From: Kiritimatiellales bacterium
Lineage (GTDB): Bacteria; Verrucomicrobiota; Kiritimatiellia; Kiritimatiellales; Pontiellaceae
Reading direction: 5' to 3'
NCBI GenBank assembly: GCA_013042165.1
Contig: JABDQT010000002.1
Coordinates: 1 to 13,270 of the forward strand
Length of the DNA stretch: 13,270 bases
The number at the start of each line of letters is the position of its first letter. Within the stretch, counting starts at the first letter, position 1. Positions 1-6,953 of the stretch are shown here, piece after piece. Position numbers and translations under genes: made by a program. Below the pieces are notes generated by a model, which saw only the letters and a list, made by a program, of their open reading frames with translations, did not search any database and had not been told where the DNA came from.

Positions 1-38
1 ACTACTGGTTCGTAGCTTCTTTGCCTCTTGCCCGCTGA

Positions 39-143
39 CTACCTGCCTTTTTCAATGGCGTAAAAACCAAATCGATGACACAGCTGGAGCATCGCCAAAT
101 CTTGTAGTTCTTCAACGACCACGCGCCACGCTTTGGATCTGTT
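39..143 (-). other. Possible remnant of a coding sequence, no start seen
   Basis: The 141 bases downstream of the phoH stop hold no complete gene. On the minus strand one frame stays open for about 34 codons and ends at a TAG (41-39). Its product would contain WRVVVEELQDLAMLQLCHRF, which has protein-like composition. There is no start codon nearby, because the frame runs back into the end of phoH in another phase. A second minus-strand frame is also open across this stretch, which weakens the case. It may be the tail of a degraded gene or part of a dispersed repeat. No function can be given. Confidence 0.2.
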
Positions 144-1467
144 ACAGGATGGATCCGGCGAGGTCGGCCAGCTCGGAGCGCTCACCCTTGGTCAGATTGA
201 CGTGCGCATAGAGGCGCTGCCCCTTCATTTTTTCGATCAGGTAGCTCAAGCCGTTGGAGTGGCTGTCGAGATAGGGATGGTCGATCTGGAAAATGTCGCC
301 GGTGAAGACAATCTTGGTGCCTTCGCCCGCCCGGGTGATGATGGTCTTGATTTCGTGTGGGGTCAGATTTTGGGCTTCGTCGATAATGAAGAAGGTGTTC
401 ACGAGGCTGCGCCCGCGGATGTAGGAGAGGGGCTCGATAACCAGTTTCTTGTCGTCCACCAAGCGGGTGACCTGACTGCGCTTGGCATCGCCCTGAGCAT
501 GTTCGATGACGGTGAGGTTGTCGAACAGCGGTTTCATGTAGGGATCGAGCTTGGACTGGATGTCGCCGGGCAGGAATCCGATGTCTTTGTTGCTCAGCGC
601 GACGATCGGGCGGGCCATGAGAATCTGCCGGAAGCTTTTCTTGCGCTTGAGCGCGCCGGCAAGGGCGATGAGCGTCTTGCCGGTGCCCGCCTTGCCGGTC
701 AGGCTGACGAGGCGCACGGAGTCGTTCAGGATGGCGTCGAGGGCATAGGTTTGCTCGGCGTTACGCGGGGTGATTCCAAATGACGGCACCTTGTCGACGT
801 GCTTGATGAGGTTGAGCTCGTCGTCATAGACCGCGAGGGCGGATTTACGTTCGCCGCGCAGAATGAGGTATTCGTTAGGAACGAGGGGCTTTTCGGTCTT
901 GAGCAGATCCGATGAAAACTCGTAGGGCGGGGTGTACATCAGCGTAATCAGCTCGGGGTCGACATGTTCCTCGATCCGGGTGCCCGTGTAAAGCTGCAGG
1001 ATGTCGCTGACGTGATCGTTCTTGTAGTCCTGCGCCATCAGGCCGACGGCTTTGGCCTTCATGCGGAGGTTTACATCCTTGGTGACAAGGAAGACCTCCC
1101 GATCCGAGAATTCCTGAGCAACCTGATAACCGATGTTGAGAATATGATGATCCGGTTTTTTGGAGGAAAAGTTGGCGGCAATGCTTTCGTCGAATTCACG
1201 GTCGAGTTTGATGCTGATCTTGCCGCGACCGGTGCCAATGGATACACCGCCGTTGAACAGCTTGTCGCCGCTGAGCGAGTCGACGGTGCGGGCAAATTCC
1301 CGCGCATGGAAGTTGAGTGAATCATTGCCTTTCTTAAAGTTGTCGAGCTCCTCGAGAACGGTGATCGGGATGATAATGTCATGTTCGCCAAATTGATTGA
1401 TGCAGCTGCTGTCATGCAGAATGACGTTGGTATCGAGTACGAAAATCTTCTTTTTGGAGACTGTCAT
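142..1467 (-). CDS. phoH: PhoH-family ATPase with N-terminal PIN domain
   Basis: This 441-residue protein joins a PIN nuclease-like domain (about residues 6-150) to a PhoH ATPase domain (about 230-441), the arrangement of PhoH2/YlaK proteins. The PIN domain shows its acidic metal-binding set: D12 in VLDTNV, E39/E40, D106 in KPDHH and D131 in TKDVNLR. The ATPase has Walker A GKAGTGKT (258-265), Walker B IIDEAQ (361-366) and a FTGD sensor-like motif (388-391). Characterised PhoH2 proteins couple ATP-dependent RNA unwinding to RNA cleavage, so a cytoplasmic role in RNA turnover is inferred. The length is normal for the family and all key residues are present. The ATG start leaves the PIN motif near the N terminus as usual. 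The Shine-Dalgarno match at this ATG is weak (AAAGG about 12 bases upstream), and two mini-ORFs precede it. It is transcribed alone. Confidence 0.93.
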   Translation of the reverse strand: MTVSKKKIFVLDTNVILHDSSCINQFGEHDIIIPITVLEELDNFKKGNDSLNFHAREFARTVDSLSGDKLFNGGVSIGTGRGKISIKLDREFDESIAANFSSKKPDHHILNIGYQVAQEFSDREVFLVTKDVNLRMKAKAVGLMAQDYKNDHVSDILQLYTGTRIEEHVDPELITLMYTPPYEFSSDLLKTEKPLVPNEYLILRGERKSALAVYDDELNLIKHVDKVPSFGITPRNAEQTYALDAILNDSVRLVSLTGKAGTGKTLIALAGALKRKKSFRQILMARPIVALSNKDIGFLPGDIQSKLDPYMKPLFDNLTVIEHAQGDAKRSQVTRLVDDKKLVIEPLSYIRGRSLVNTFFIIDEAQNLTPHEIKTIITRAGEGTKIVFTGDIFQIDHPYLDSHSNGLSYLIEKMKGQRLYAHVNLTKGERSELADLAGSIL

Positions 1468-1531
1468 GTTGCGGTCGAACCTTTCATGGTTTTGGTTTGG
1501 ATGAGGGGAAGGGCTTCATTGGCCTCCTTTT
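1464..1531 (-). promoter_or_regulatory. Two ATGA-linked mini-ORFs in the phoH leader
   Basis: Ahead of phoH an ATG at 1519 opens an 11-codon ORF (MKPFPSSKPKP) that ends at TGA 1486-1484. That stop overlaps the ATG (1487) of a 7-codon ORF (MKGSTAT), whose TGA (1466-1464) in turn overlaps the phoH ATG (1467). Both junctions read ATGA. A strong AAAAGGAGG (1531-1523) lies only three bases before the first ATG, closer than the usual spacing. The chain suggests reinitiation or translational coupling into phoH, but chance is possible because the ORFs are very short. Confidence 0.35.
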
Positions 1532-1573
1532 AAGCCCTGGAAATGGTTTGCATGGTCGTTATCAACTGTTGAA

Positions 1574-1602
1574 ATTTTGCGTCATCGACCTATGCAAGTC
1601 AA
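1574..1602 (-). promoter_or_regulatory. Candidate sigma-70 type promoter of phoH
   Basis: TTGACT (1602-1597) is followed after 17 bases by CAAAAT (1579-1574). This would start transcription near 1567 and leave a leader of about 100 bases before phoH. The call rests on consensus similarity alone. Confidence 0.4.
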
Positions 1603-1663
1603 TGTGTAAATTTCAGGGTTTATGCCAGACAGACACAAGATGTGGTAGAGAAACAGGCTAGAG

Positions 1664-1824
1664 AAATGCACGATTGAGAGGCAGCATATCCCCGTTCTCC
1701 GTCATTGGCTCATCCCGCTACGCTAAAGCTTCGCAGGACAAGTAGAGCCAACTCTACAACGAAGCGTTTTTGTAGTGTCGGCTCTGCGAGCCGATACACA
1801 TGTGGTACTTCAAGCGTCATGCGC
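1664..1824. repeat. Dispersed repeat, copy 1 (inverted relative to copy 2 at 3027-3186)
   Basis: This stretch is matched in reverse complement, with few differences, by 3027-3186. It holds the dyad TTGGCTC (1705-1711) / GAGCCAA (1745-1751), the hairpin TCGGCTC-TGC-GAGCCGA (1778-1794) and a CTACAA/TTGTAG pair between them. The last few bases overlap the 3' end of the DCC gene. Read in the direction of the adjoining gene, both copies begin at or just after the stop codon in the same orientation. No ORF of note is present. It is most likely a REP- or MITE-like element, possibly serving as a 3' end structure. Confidence 0.85.
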
Positions 1825-2200
1825 TATGATTTGACGGCTTATTAAAGAGTCGGCTGATCCGATGGCGGTTTTTGGCCACGGAGTAGTAGAGGGCGTCAAA
1901 TAGGGGGCGGAGCAGGGGCCAGCCCGTAGGAGCCGCCAACCAGCCGAGACCGATGGCTCGGTAGGCTGCTCGAATGACCTCCATGCCGGAAACCACGGTA
2001 CCGTCGGGCAAAACCGCGTGAATTTGCGCCTCTAGGGCCGCAAAGGGCACATCTATGCCATCTATTTGAAAGTTTTCGGCCCGAATGTCCGAAAAGACGA
2101 GTGCATGTCGCCGATCTCGCTTTTCAAGAAAGGTTACTTTTCGGCAGCAAATTGGGCATTCACCATCAAATAGAACGCAGATTTTACCTACATCAGTCAT
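1817..2200 (-). CDS. DCC (DUF393) family thiol-disulfide oxidoreductase-like protein
   Basis: The 127-residue product carries the DCC signature near its N terminus: D12-G-E-C15-P-I-C18 followed by a basic helix (VTFLEKRDRR). DUF393 proteins are small thioredoxin-like proteins with a CxxC pair, and their substrates are mostly unknown. A redox role in the cytoplasm is therefore inferred only from the family. The C-terminal half has the aromatic RPLFDALYYSVAKNRHRISR segment typical of the family. The ATG at 2200 places the motif as in other members. An in-frame ATG at 2248 would add 16 residues and cannot be excluded, since neither has a clear ribosome site. The gene is divergent from the ispD-like gene, and its last codons run into repeat copy 1. 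Confidence 0.85.
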   Translation of the reverse strand: MTDVGKICVLFDGECPICCRKVTFLEKRDRRHALVFSDIRAENFQIDGIDVPFAALEAQIHAVLPDGTVVSGMEVIRAAYRAIGLGWLAAPTGWPLLRPLFDALYYSVAKNRHRISRLFNKPSNHSA

Positions 2201-2260
2201 CGGTTCAAAAGATGACTTTTCAGCAAGCGGATGGAAAGGAAATAACATGGGGCATAAATC

Positions 2261-2289
2261 TTGACGCTATCTTTACAAGCCTGTAAATT
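2261..2289 (+). promoter_or_regulatory. Candidate promoter of the ispD-like gene with an overlapping dyad
   Basis: TTGACG (2261-2266), a 17-base spacer and TAAATT (2284-2289) make a good sigma-70 type promoter, with a start predicted near 2296. A perfect dyad TTTACA-AGCC-TGTAAA (2272-2287) covers the spacer and most of the -10 box, where an operator could sit. A start near 2296 would leave almost no leader for the GTG at 2302, which favours the ATG at 2335. Confidence 0.5.
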
Positions 2290-2334
2290 GTCTTCAATTG
2301 GGTGAGCGTTACCGGTGTTTTTGGGAGAAATGCT

Positions 2335-3021
2335 ATGAATACATTGGGGATTATTATTGCATGCGGCAAGGATGAGGAGATTACGGCCGACACGGATGCG
2401 GCGTTTTTGAATCTGGGCAGCACGCCCATGCTGGCTCACACGCTGCGCGTTTTCCAGTCTTCCGATGCAATTGACGGCATTATTATTGCCGTCGGCAAGG
2501 ACCGAGTTGATGCCACCGTGCATATTGTCCGGCGTTTCGGGATCGCCAAGGTATGCGGAGTGGTTGTTGGAGGGGCGACCCGCTTGAGCACCCTTCGGAC
2601 GGTTTTTTCCAAAATGCCGGAGCCGGCTTCGGTGGTGGTGGTTCACGAAGCATCACGTCCTTTTGTCAGCCGAAGTGTGCTGGATGAGACGGTGAAGTCT
2701 GCCAAGCGTTATGGTTGCTCGATTGCCGCACACCGTATTCCCGATGCCACCAAAATGGCCCCCAAAGGCATGAAGGCTTCCAAGACCATCGAGCGCAATA
2801 CCGTCTGGGTGGCGCAGACACCGCAGGCTTTCAAGTTTGAGGTGCTCAAGAAAGTCATCGATACCAAGACTAAGGGTATGAAGATTATCGACGACGAATC
2901 CGAATTTGTGCGCAAACCTGCCGAAACGCATATGGTGGAGGCTGGGGAAAGCAATTTGAAGATCCGTTCCAAGCGTGATCTAAGCATTGCCACGGCGCTG
3001 CTCAATGCAAAGCTGGTCTAG
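2335..3021 (+). CDS. ispD: IspD-like 2-C-methyl-D-erythritol 4-phosphate cytidylyltransferase, atypical CTP loop
   Basis: IspD transfers CMP from CTP to methylerythritol phosphate in the MEP isoprenoid pathway. This 228-residue protein has the family length and much of its pattern: GGATR (79-83), VHEASRPF (103-110, usually VHDAARPF), R154 in IERNTVW, QTPQAF (161-166), IIDDESEF (184-191) and K209 in NLKIR. The N-terminal signature is unusual. Where the family has AAGxGxR...PKQ, this protein has ACGKDEEITADTDAAFLNLG (9-28), so the Arg and Lys equivalent to E. coli R20 and K27 are Glu and Ala. It may be a diverged enzyme, a relative with another substrate, or inactive. The ATG is chosen because GGGAGA lies six bases upstream; a GTG at 2302 would add 11 residues. 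Repeat copy 2 follows the stop. Confidence 0.78.
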   Translation: MNTLGIIIACGKDEEITADTDAAFLNLGSTPMLAHTLRVFQSSDAIDGIIIAVGKDRVDATVHIVRRFGIAKVCGVVVGGATRLSTLRTVFSKMPEPASVVVVHEASRPFVSRSVLDETVKSAKRYGCSIAAHRIPDATKMAPKGMKASKTIERNTVWVAQTPQAFKFEVLKKVIDTKTKGMKIIDDESEFVRKPAETHMVEAGESNLKIRSKRDLSIATALLNAKLV

Positions 3022-3026
3022 CTGAA

Positions 3027-3186
3027 GCGCATAACATTTGAAATGCCATATGTGTATCGGCTCGCAGAGCCGAGACTGCAGTTCCGCTCCGTTTTAGAGT
3101 TGGCTCTACTTGTCCTGCGAAGTTTAGCGTAGCGGGATGAGCCAATGACGGAGAACGGGGATATACGGCAGCTCAATCGTGCATTT
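3027..3186. repeat. Dispersed repeat, copy 2, in the convergent gap after the ispD-like gene
   Basis: This is the inverted partner of 1664-1824. It fills nearly all of the gap between the ispD-like stop (3021) and the metallophosphoesterase stop (3189). The hairpin TCGGCTC-GCA-GAGCCGA (3057-3073) and the dyad TTGGCTC (3100-3106) / GAGCCAA (3139-3145) are both kept. The segment between them (about 3074-3095) differs most from copy 1. A run of T follows at 3184-3190. Confidence 0.85.
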
Positions 3187-3188
3187 TT

Positions 3189-3914
3189 TTAGCGCCCGCT
3201 GTTGAGTCGCAGTGCATTCCTAAAGGGAAGTCCCGCCGCCCGGATCTTTCGTTGTGTTTCTTCACGATCATATTCCACCCGTCGCATCGTGATGGTCTGT
3301 TCGCTCAAATCATAGATCACGTAGGCGGCCTTGGGGTTGCGGTCACGCGGCTGGCCAACACTTCCGACGTTGATCATGTATTGGTAGCCGGGGCGGATTT
3401 CAAGTGTGTCATAAAAACCCTTTTCAATACCGTCCATGCTGTTGATGAATGCCAGCGGCACATGGGTGTGTCCGAAAAAGCAGACCGGGTTGAACTGATT
3501 GCGGAAGCTGGCATCGGCCGCGCGGCGCTTGAAGATATAATTCCAGCGGTGCGGATTGTTCAGGGAGCTGTGGACAATCGTGAATCCCTCAATGTCGATG
3601 ATCAGCGGCAGCTTCTGTAGATACTTGCGGTCAAAGGGCAGCAGCTGCCGGCGGGTCCAGCGGATGCTTTTCTGGGCCATGGGGGTGAAGAGTTCCATCG
3701 ACTCGTTGCAGCCGGCGTAATAGTCATGGTTGCCTTGAACGATTTTGCATTCAAGGCTGCGAATCTTCTGCAGACACGGCTTGGGATCGGCATTATATCC
3801 CACTACATCGCCCGTGCAGGCAAAATGGGTCACGCCCTGCTGTTCAGCATCCTCCAGCACGGCATTGAGTGCTTCAAGGTTCGCATGAATATCACCTAAG
3901 ATCGCATACTTCAT
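3189..3914 (-). CDS. Calcineurin-like metallophosphoesterase
   Basis: The 241-residue protein has the complete metallophosphoesterase metal-site set: D8-x-H10 (GDIHANLEA), GD at 35-36, GNHD at 61-64, H115 in VHSS and GHTH at 148-151. It also has the GSVGQPRD block (184-191) of the YfcE/MJ0936-like group. These enzymes use two metal ions to hydrolyse phosphomono- or diesters. The natural substrate cannot be told from sequence. The ATG at 3914 is used because the core motif begins at once after it; further upstream the frame overlaps the acylphosphatase gene and is not family-like. The stop of the acylphosphatase and this start share one base (TAATG), which suggests translational coupling. No signal peptide is present, so it is probably cytoplasmic. 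Confidence 0.9.
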   Translation of the reverse strand: MKYAILGDIHANLEALNAVLEDAEQQGVTHFACTGDVVGYNADPKPCLQKIRSLECKIVQGNHDYYAGCNESMELFTPMAQKSIRWTRRQLLPFDRKYLQKLPLIIDIEGFTIVHSSLNNPHRWNYIFKRRAADASFRNQFNPVCFFGHTHVPLAFINSMDGIEKGFYDTLEIRPGYQYMINVGSVGQPRDRNPKAAYVIYDLSEQTITMRRVEYDREETQRKIRAAGLPFRNALRLNSGR

Positions 3915-4186
3915 TAATACGCTATTCCAAATTCGTTGTACTCGCCTGCTGCGGATCCCCAACTGAGCTGTTCGCCGGTCACATAGCGAGCGAGGCGCGA
4001 GTCTCGTACAGCAATTAAAAAATCGGCCAGCACCTGCTGCGCGCCTTCCGCCACTATCTCGACATCGCCATCCCACAGATTCCGCACGAAACCCGTCACA
4101 TCGAACGGTTCCGCAATCTGGCAGATCGCATAACGGAACCCAACGCCCTGAACCCTGCCGGAAAAAACAATGTGCAAACGCTTCAT
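3914..4186 (-). CDS. acyP: Acylphosphatase
   Basis: The 90-residue protein is a standard acylphosphatase in size and pattern. GRVQGVGFR (10-18) supplies the catalytic Arg (R18), and GFVRNLWDG (32-40) supplies the catalytic Asn (N36). The family hydrolyses acyl phosphates such as acetyl phosphate and carbamoyl phosphate in the cytoplasm. The start at 4186 gives the usual N terminus (MKRLHIVFSG). A second ATG at 4201 would add five residues, and an ATG at 4276 would add 30 that are not family-like. A GGAAGAG lies directly before the chosen ATG, which is closer than ideal. It is the first gene of a pair with the downstream metallophosphoesterase, joined by a TAATG overlap, and it is divergent from the methyltransferase gene. 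Confidence 0.9.
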   Translation of the reverse strand: MKRLHIVFSGRVQGVGFRYAICQIAEPFDVTGFVRNLWDGDVEIVAEGAQQVLADFLIAVRDSRLARYVTGEQLSWGSAAGEYNEFGIAY

Positions 4187-4315
4187 CTCTTCCGAAACCA
4201 TCTCATGCTTATACCGATTAACTGCAGACCGGCAAAGTTTCATTACGCGTAAAAAAAGGTTTGTGGATTCCGTCAATCATGCAGAATGGACGCATGCGAA
4301 TGGAGGAGCATCTCG

Positions 4316-4912
4316 ATGAGCGAAAGAAATTTTGAACAGATGTATCGGGAAGGTGATACGCCATGGGATCATGGAACGCATGATTTCAATCTGGAGGAAA
4401 TCATTGCACAATTCGGAATCAGACCTTGTAAAATACTGGATCTTGGCTGCGGCACGGGCAGCAATTCAATCTGGCTGGCGCAGCAGGGTTTTGATGTTGT
4501 CGGGATTGACCTCTCGGATACTGCAATCCGGCAGGCGCAGAAGAAAACAGGCAAGGCCGGGATGAACTGCAGTTTTCAATCCGCTGATTTTCTGGAAGAC
4601 GACATCAAGGGCGCGCCGTTCGCACTGGTCTTTGACCGGGGTTGTCTGCATTCCATTCCCGGATCCGAGGACCGGGCTCGCTTTGCCGGCCGGGTGGCCG
4701 CCATGCTGGATCGGGAGGGGTACTGGCTGTCCCTCATCGGCAATGCCGACGAACCGCCCCGCGAAGTGGGTCCTCCGCAGATGAGTGCTGGAGAAATCGC
4801 GGCCTGTGTTGAGCAACATTTCCAAATCATTGCCCTCTATACCGGCGAGTTTGGCAGCGATCAGGAAGTTCCGCCGCGTGCATGGATCTGCCTGATGAAG
4901 AAACGGATCTAG
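4316..4912 (+). CDS. Class I SAM-dependent methyltransferase
   Basis: The 198-residue protein has a Rossmann-fold methyltransferase domain. Motif I is LDLGCGTG (41-48), the acidic end of strand 2 is D65 in VVGIDLS, an adenine-contacting D91 follows, and the motif IV region reads VFDRGCLHSI (106-115). The N-terminal MYREGDTPWDHG (9-20) recalls the thiopurine-methyltransferase and TehB-like group, so a small-molecule acceptor is more likely than nucleic acid, but the substrate is unknown. The start is well supported: GGAGGAG ends about seven bases before the ATG at 4316, while an upstream ATG at 4286 has no such site. It is a single gene, divergent from acyP and convergent with yaaA across the cloverleaf palindrome. 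Confidence 0.85.
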   Translation: MSERNFEQMYREGDTPWDHGTHDFNLEEIIAQFGIRPCKILDLGCGTGSNSIWLAQQGFDVVGIDLSDTAIRQAQKKTGKAGMNCSFQSADFLEDDIKGAPFALVFDRGCLHSIPGSEDRARFAGRVAAMLDREGYWLSLIGNADEPPREVGPPQMSAGEIAACVEQHFQIIALYTGEFGSDQEVPPRAWICLMKKRI

Positions 4913-4943
4913 GTTTATAGCCATATCATGGACGCCGCTTTTG

Positions 4944-4992
4944 TGTAGCCGAGGTCCGTGACCTCGGTCCGCGATCATGGATCGCGGCTACA
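4944..4992. repeat. 49-bp cloverleaf palindrome (REP-like element)
   Basis: An outer stem TGTAG (4944-4948) / CTACA (4988-4992) encloses two perfect 8-bp hairpins: CCGAGGTC-CGT-GACCTCGG (4949-4967) and CCGCGATC-ATG-GATCGCGG (4969-4987), separated by one T. Folded, it is a three-way junction. It lies between the convergent methyltransferase and yaaA genes and could act as a two-way terminator or mRNA end, though there is no T run. The regular design is that of a mobile REP-type palindrome. Confidence 0.8.
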
Positions 4993-5009
4993 TTATTTCT
5001 CAAAATGCT

Positions 5010-5768
5010 CTACCGTTCCGGACGGGTAAAGACCGGCTGATCGGCGGTGGACAATTCAGGGCTGTAGCGATACCCGTCCTCGGCAAAATCCAAGAGGCCG
5101 GCGGCATCGGTGATACGCTCTTGAATAATAAAGCGGGCCATGGCACCGCGGGCCTTCTTGGCGAAAAAACTGATAATCTTGAAGGTGCCGTTCTTTTCAT
5201 CCTTGAAGACCGGCGAAACCATGGACTTATCGAGTGTGCGGCGGTCGATGGCCTTGCTGTATTCATTCGACGCCAGATTTACGATAAGATCCCCTTCGTT
5301 CCGGTTTAGTTCCTCCGTCAGAACGGGCTTCCAGAATTCATACAAATTCTTCGCACCGCGCATTTCAAGCGGACGGCCCATCTCCAGGCGATACGGTTGA
5401 ATCAGATCAAGCGGCCTCAGCAGGCCATAGAGGCCGGAAAGAATGCGTAGGTGATCCTGGGCAAAAACGATATCGCTTTTGCCGAGCGAATTCGAATGGA
5501 GCCCTTCGTAGACATCGCCCGTAAAGGCGAAGAGCGCCTGCTTGGCATTATCGGTCGAGAAAGGCGGCTTCCACTCCCGGAAGCGATTGCGGTTCAAGAT
5601 GGCCAGCTTTTCGCTGATGGCCATGAACTCCATCAGCTCTTCTGTCGTGAATTTCTTCACCTGGCCGACCAGCTTCTTTGAGCGATCGATAAACTGCGGC
5701 TGACTGAATCCGGAAACCTTGGCGGGCTCCATATCCATGCTTTTAGATGGGGACAGCAGGGCGATCAT
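5010..5768 (-). CDS. yaaA: YaaA (DUF328/UPF0246) family peroxide-stress protein
   Basis: The 252-residue protein matches the YaaA family over its full usual length. Markers are LLSPSKSM (4-11), FTGDVYEGL (82-90), LSGLYGLLRPLD (110-121), NLASNEY (164-170) and KKARGAMARF (204-213). In E. coli YaaA lowers intracellular free iron during hydrogen peroxide stress and binds DNA; it acts in the cytoplasm. Its ATG overlaps the metX stop as ATGA (5768-5765), so it is probably translated by coupling from the metYX message. In that case its level would follow the SAM riboswitch, an unusual link between sulfur amino acid supply and peroxide or iron protection. The cloverleaf palindrome begins 18 bases after its stop. 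Confidence 0.92.
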   Translation of the reverse strand: MIALLSPSKSMDMEPAKVSGFSQPQFIDRSKKLVGQVKKFTTEELMEFMAISEKLAILNRNRFREWKPPFSTDNAKQALFAFTGDVYEGLHSNSLGKSDIVFAQDHLRILSGLYGLLRPLDLIQPYRLEMGRPLEMRGAKNLYEFWKPVLTEELNRNEGDLIVNLASNEYSKAIDRRTLDKSMVSPVFKDEKNGTFKIISFFAKKARGAMARFIIQERITDAAGLLDFAEDGYRYSPELSTADQPVFTRPER

Positions 5769-6907
5769 TGTTCAAGCATCGCCTTGATCGGCTCGGCATA
5801 GAGGTGCGGTTCCAGCAGGAAGGAATCGTGCCCTTTGTCGGAACTGACCGAGAGGTAATCGGTTGTGATTCCGGCCGCAACCAGTTTGTCCCGCAGAAAA
5901 TCCTGTTCTTCAGGATAAAAGCAGCAGTCGGAGTCGATGCTGAACACCAGATAGTTCTGATGACCGCACTCCCGGAACACCTTGTTGTAGTCCGTCGTGC
6001 CGAACTCGCGGGCCAGATTAAAGTTGGTCCATGCCGCGACCAGATACAGGTAGGTGTTGGCATCGAAGCGCCGCAGGAACTTCCGTCCCTGATGCAGGAT
6101 GTAGGACTCCAGCGGAGTCCGGATCTTGTACCAGGAAAACTCGTCCTTTTCCTGCTCGCACTTGTCTTTCATGCGGGCTTCCATCGCATGCAGCGACACA
6201 AAGGTCTTGTGTGAAATCATGCGGGCAAGCGCCAGTCCGCGCAGCGGCGCGGGCCCGTCGTAGTAATGCCCGTTGCAGAAGTTCGGGTCGTTTTCAATGG
6301 AGAGAATCTGTTCCAGGTTGTGCACCCGGGTCAGCGTGGTGGACTCGAGTCCGCACGCCACCGGAATAACCCGGTTGACCCGTTCGGCATAGCGCGTCGC
6401 AAAATTCAGGGCAAGCATGCCGCCGAGCGAAGAACCGATCACCGCATGGAAGGATTCGATGCCCAGCTCTTTATACAGCGGAATCTGAGAGTCGACAATA
6501 TCGCCGAAAGAAATCTGCGGAAAGTCACCGCCATATTCCTTCCCGGTTTCCGGGTTGATGGAGGAGGGGCCGGTGCTGCCATAGCATCCGCCGAGATAAT
6601 TCGCGCACACCACGAAAAACCGATCGGTGTCGATCGCTTTTCCCGGGCCGACGAAATCATCCCACCAGCCGGTCTGGCATTCCTCGTTCCAGCGGGTTCC
6701 TGCTCCGGGAACTTCCGGATTAAAACCGCAGACATGCTGTGATCCGGAGAGGGCATGGAAAACAAGCACCGCATTGTCCCGGGCGGCATTAAGCTCGCCA
6801 TAGGTTTCGTACGCAAGCGTAACGGGGCCGAACTCCTGACCGTCATGAAGCGTAAGACGGGAGTCGGCATCTTCACCATACGTAAAAAACTGCGTGCTTA
6901 TTTCCAT
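5765..6907 (-). CDS. metX: Homoserine O-acetyltransferase (MetX)
   Basis: The 380-residue protein is an alpha/beta-hydrolase-fold acyltransferase that activates homoserine with acetyl-CoA in methionine synthesis. It shows VFHALSGSQH (49-58), the GSSLGGM nucleophile elbow (158-164, Ser160), D327 in DSDCCFYPEEQ and H360 in GHDSFLLE, giving a Ser-Asp-His triad. The length is typical. The start at 6907 is set by a GAGG five bases upstream and by the family N terminus; longer in-frame extensions run into metY. Whether acetyl or succinyl is the true donor cannot be settled by sequence, but the neighbour metY favours O-acetylhomoserine. It lies 46 bases after metY with a small hairpin between them, and its stop overlaps the yaaA start. 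Confidence 0.93.
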   Translation of the reverse strand: MEISTQFFTYGEDADSRLTLHDGQEFGPVTLAYETYGELNAARDNAVLVFHALSGSQHVCGFNPEVPGAGTRWNEECQTGWWDDFVGPGKAIDTDRFFVVCANYLGGCYGSTGPSSINPETGKEYGGDFPQISFGDIVDSQIPLYKELGIESFHAVIGSSLGGMLALNFATRYAERVNRVIPVACGLESTTLTRVHNLEQILSIENDPNFCNGHYYDGPAPLRGLALARMISHKTFVSLHAMEARMKDKCEQEKDEFSWYKIRTPLESYILHQGRKFLRRFDANTYLYLVAAWTNFNLAREFGTTDYNKVFRECGHQNYLVFSIDSDCCFYPEEQDFLRDKLVAAGITTDYLSVSSDKGHDSFLLEPHLYAEPIKAMLEQ

Positions 6908-6917
6908 AGTATCCTCA

Positions 6918-6940
6918 AGGGCCACCCCGGGAGGGGTGAC
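6918..6940 (-). other. Hairpin between metY and metX
   Basis: CACCCC and GGGGTG flank a four-base loop in the 46-base gap between metY and metX. There is no T run after it, so it is not a standard terminator. It may act in mRNA processing or in setting the relative dose of the two genes. Confidence 0.4.
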
Positions 6941-6953
6941 CGCCGGTTGTCTG

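Noticed and set aside
133..783. Plus-strand open frame opposite phoH
   Set aside because: Antisense to the PhoH ATPase domain. It is open because of codon bias, with no motif.
1664..3186. Composite transposon formed by the two inverted repeats
   Set aside because: No transposase lies between them, I see no target-site duplication, and each copy abuts a gene end. Independent repeats fit better.
3915..4076. 54-codon extension of the metallophosphoesterase
   Set aside because: It overlaps the acylphosphatase coding region, and the family core starts directly at the ATG at 3914.
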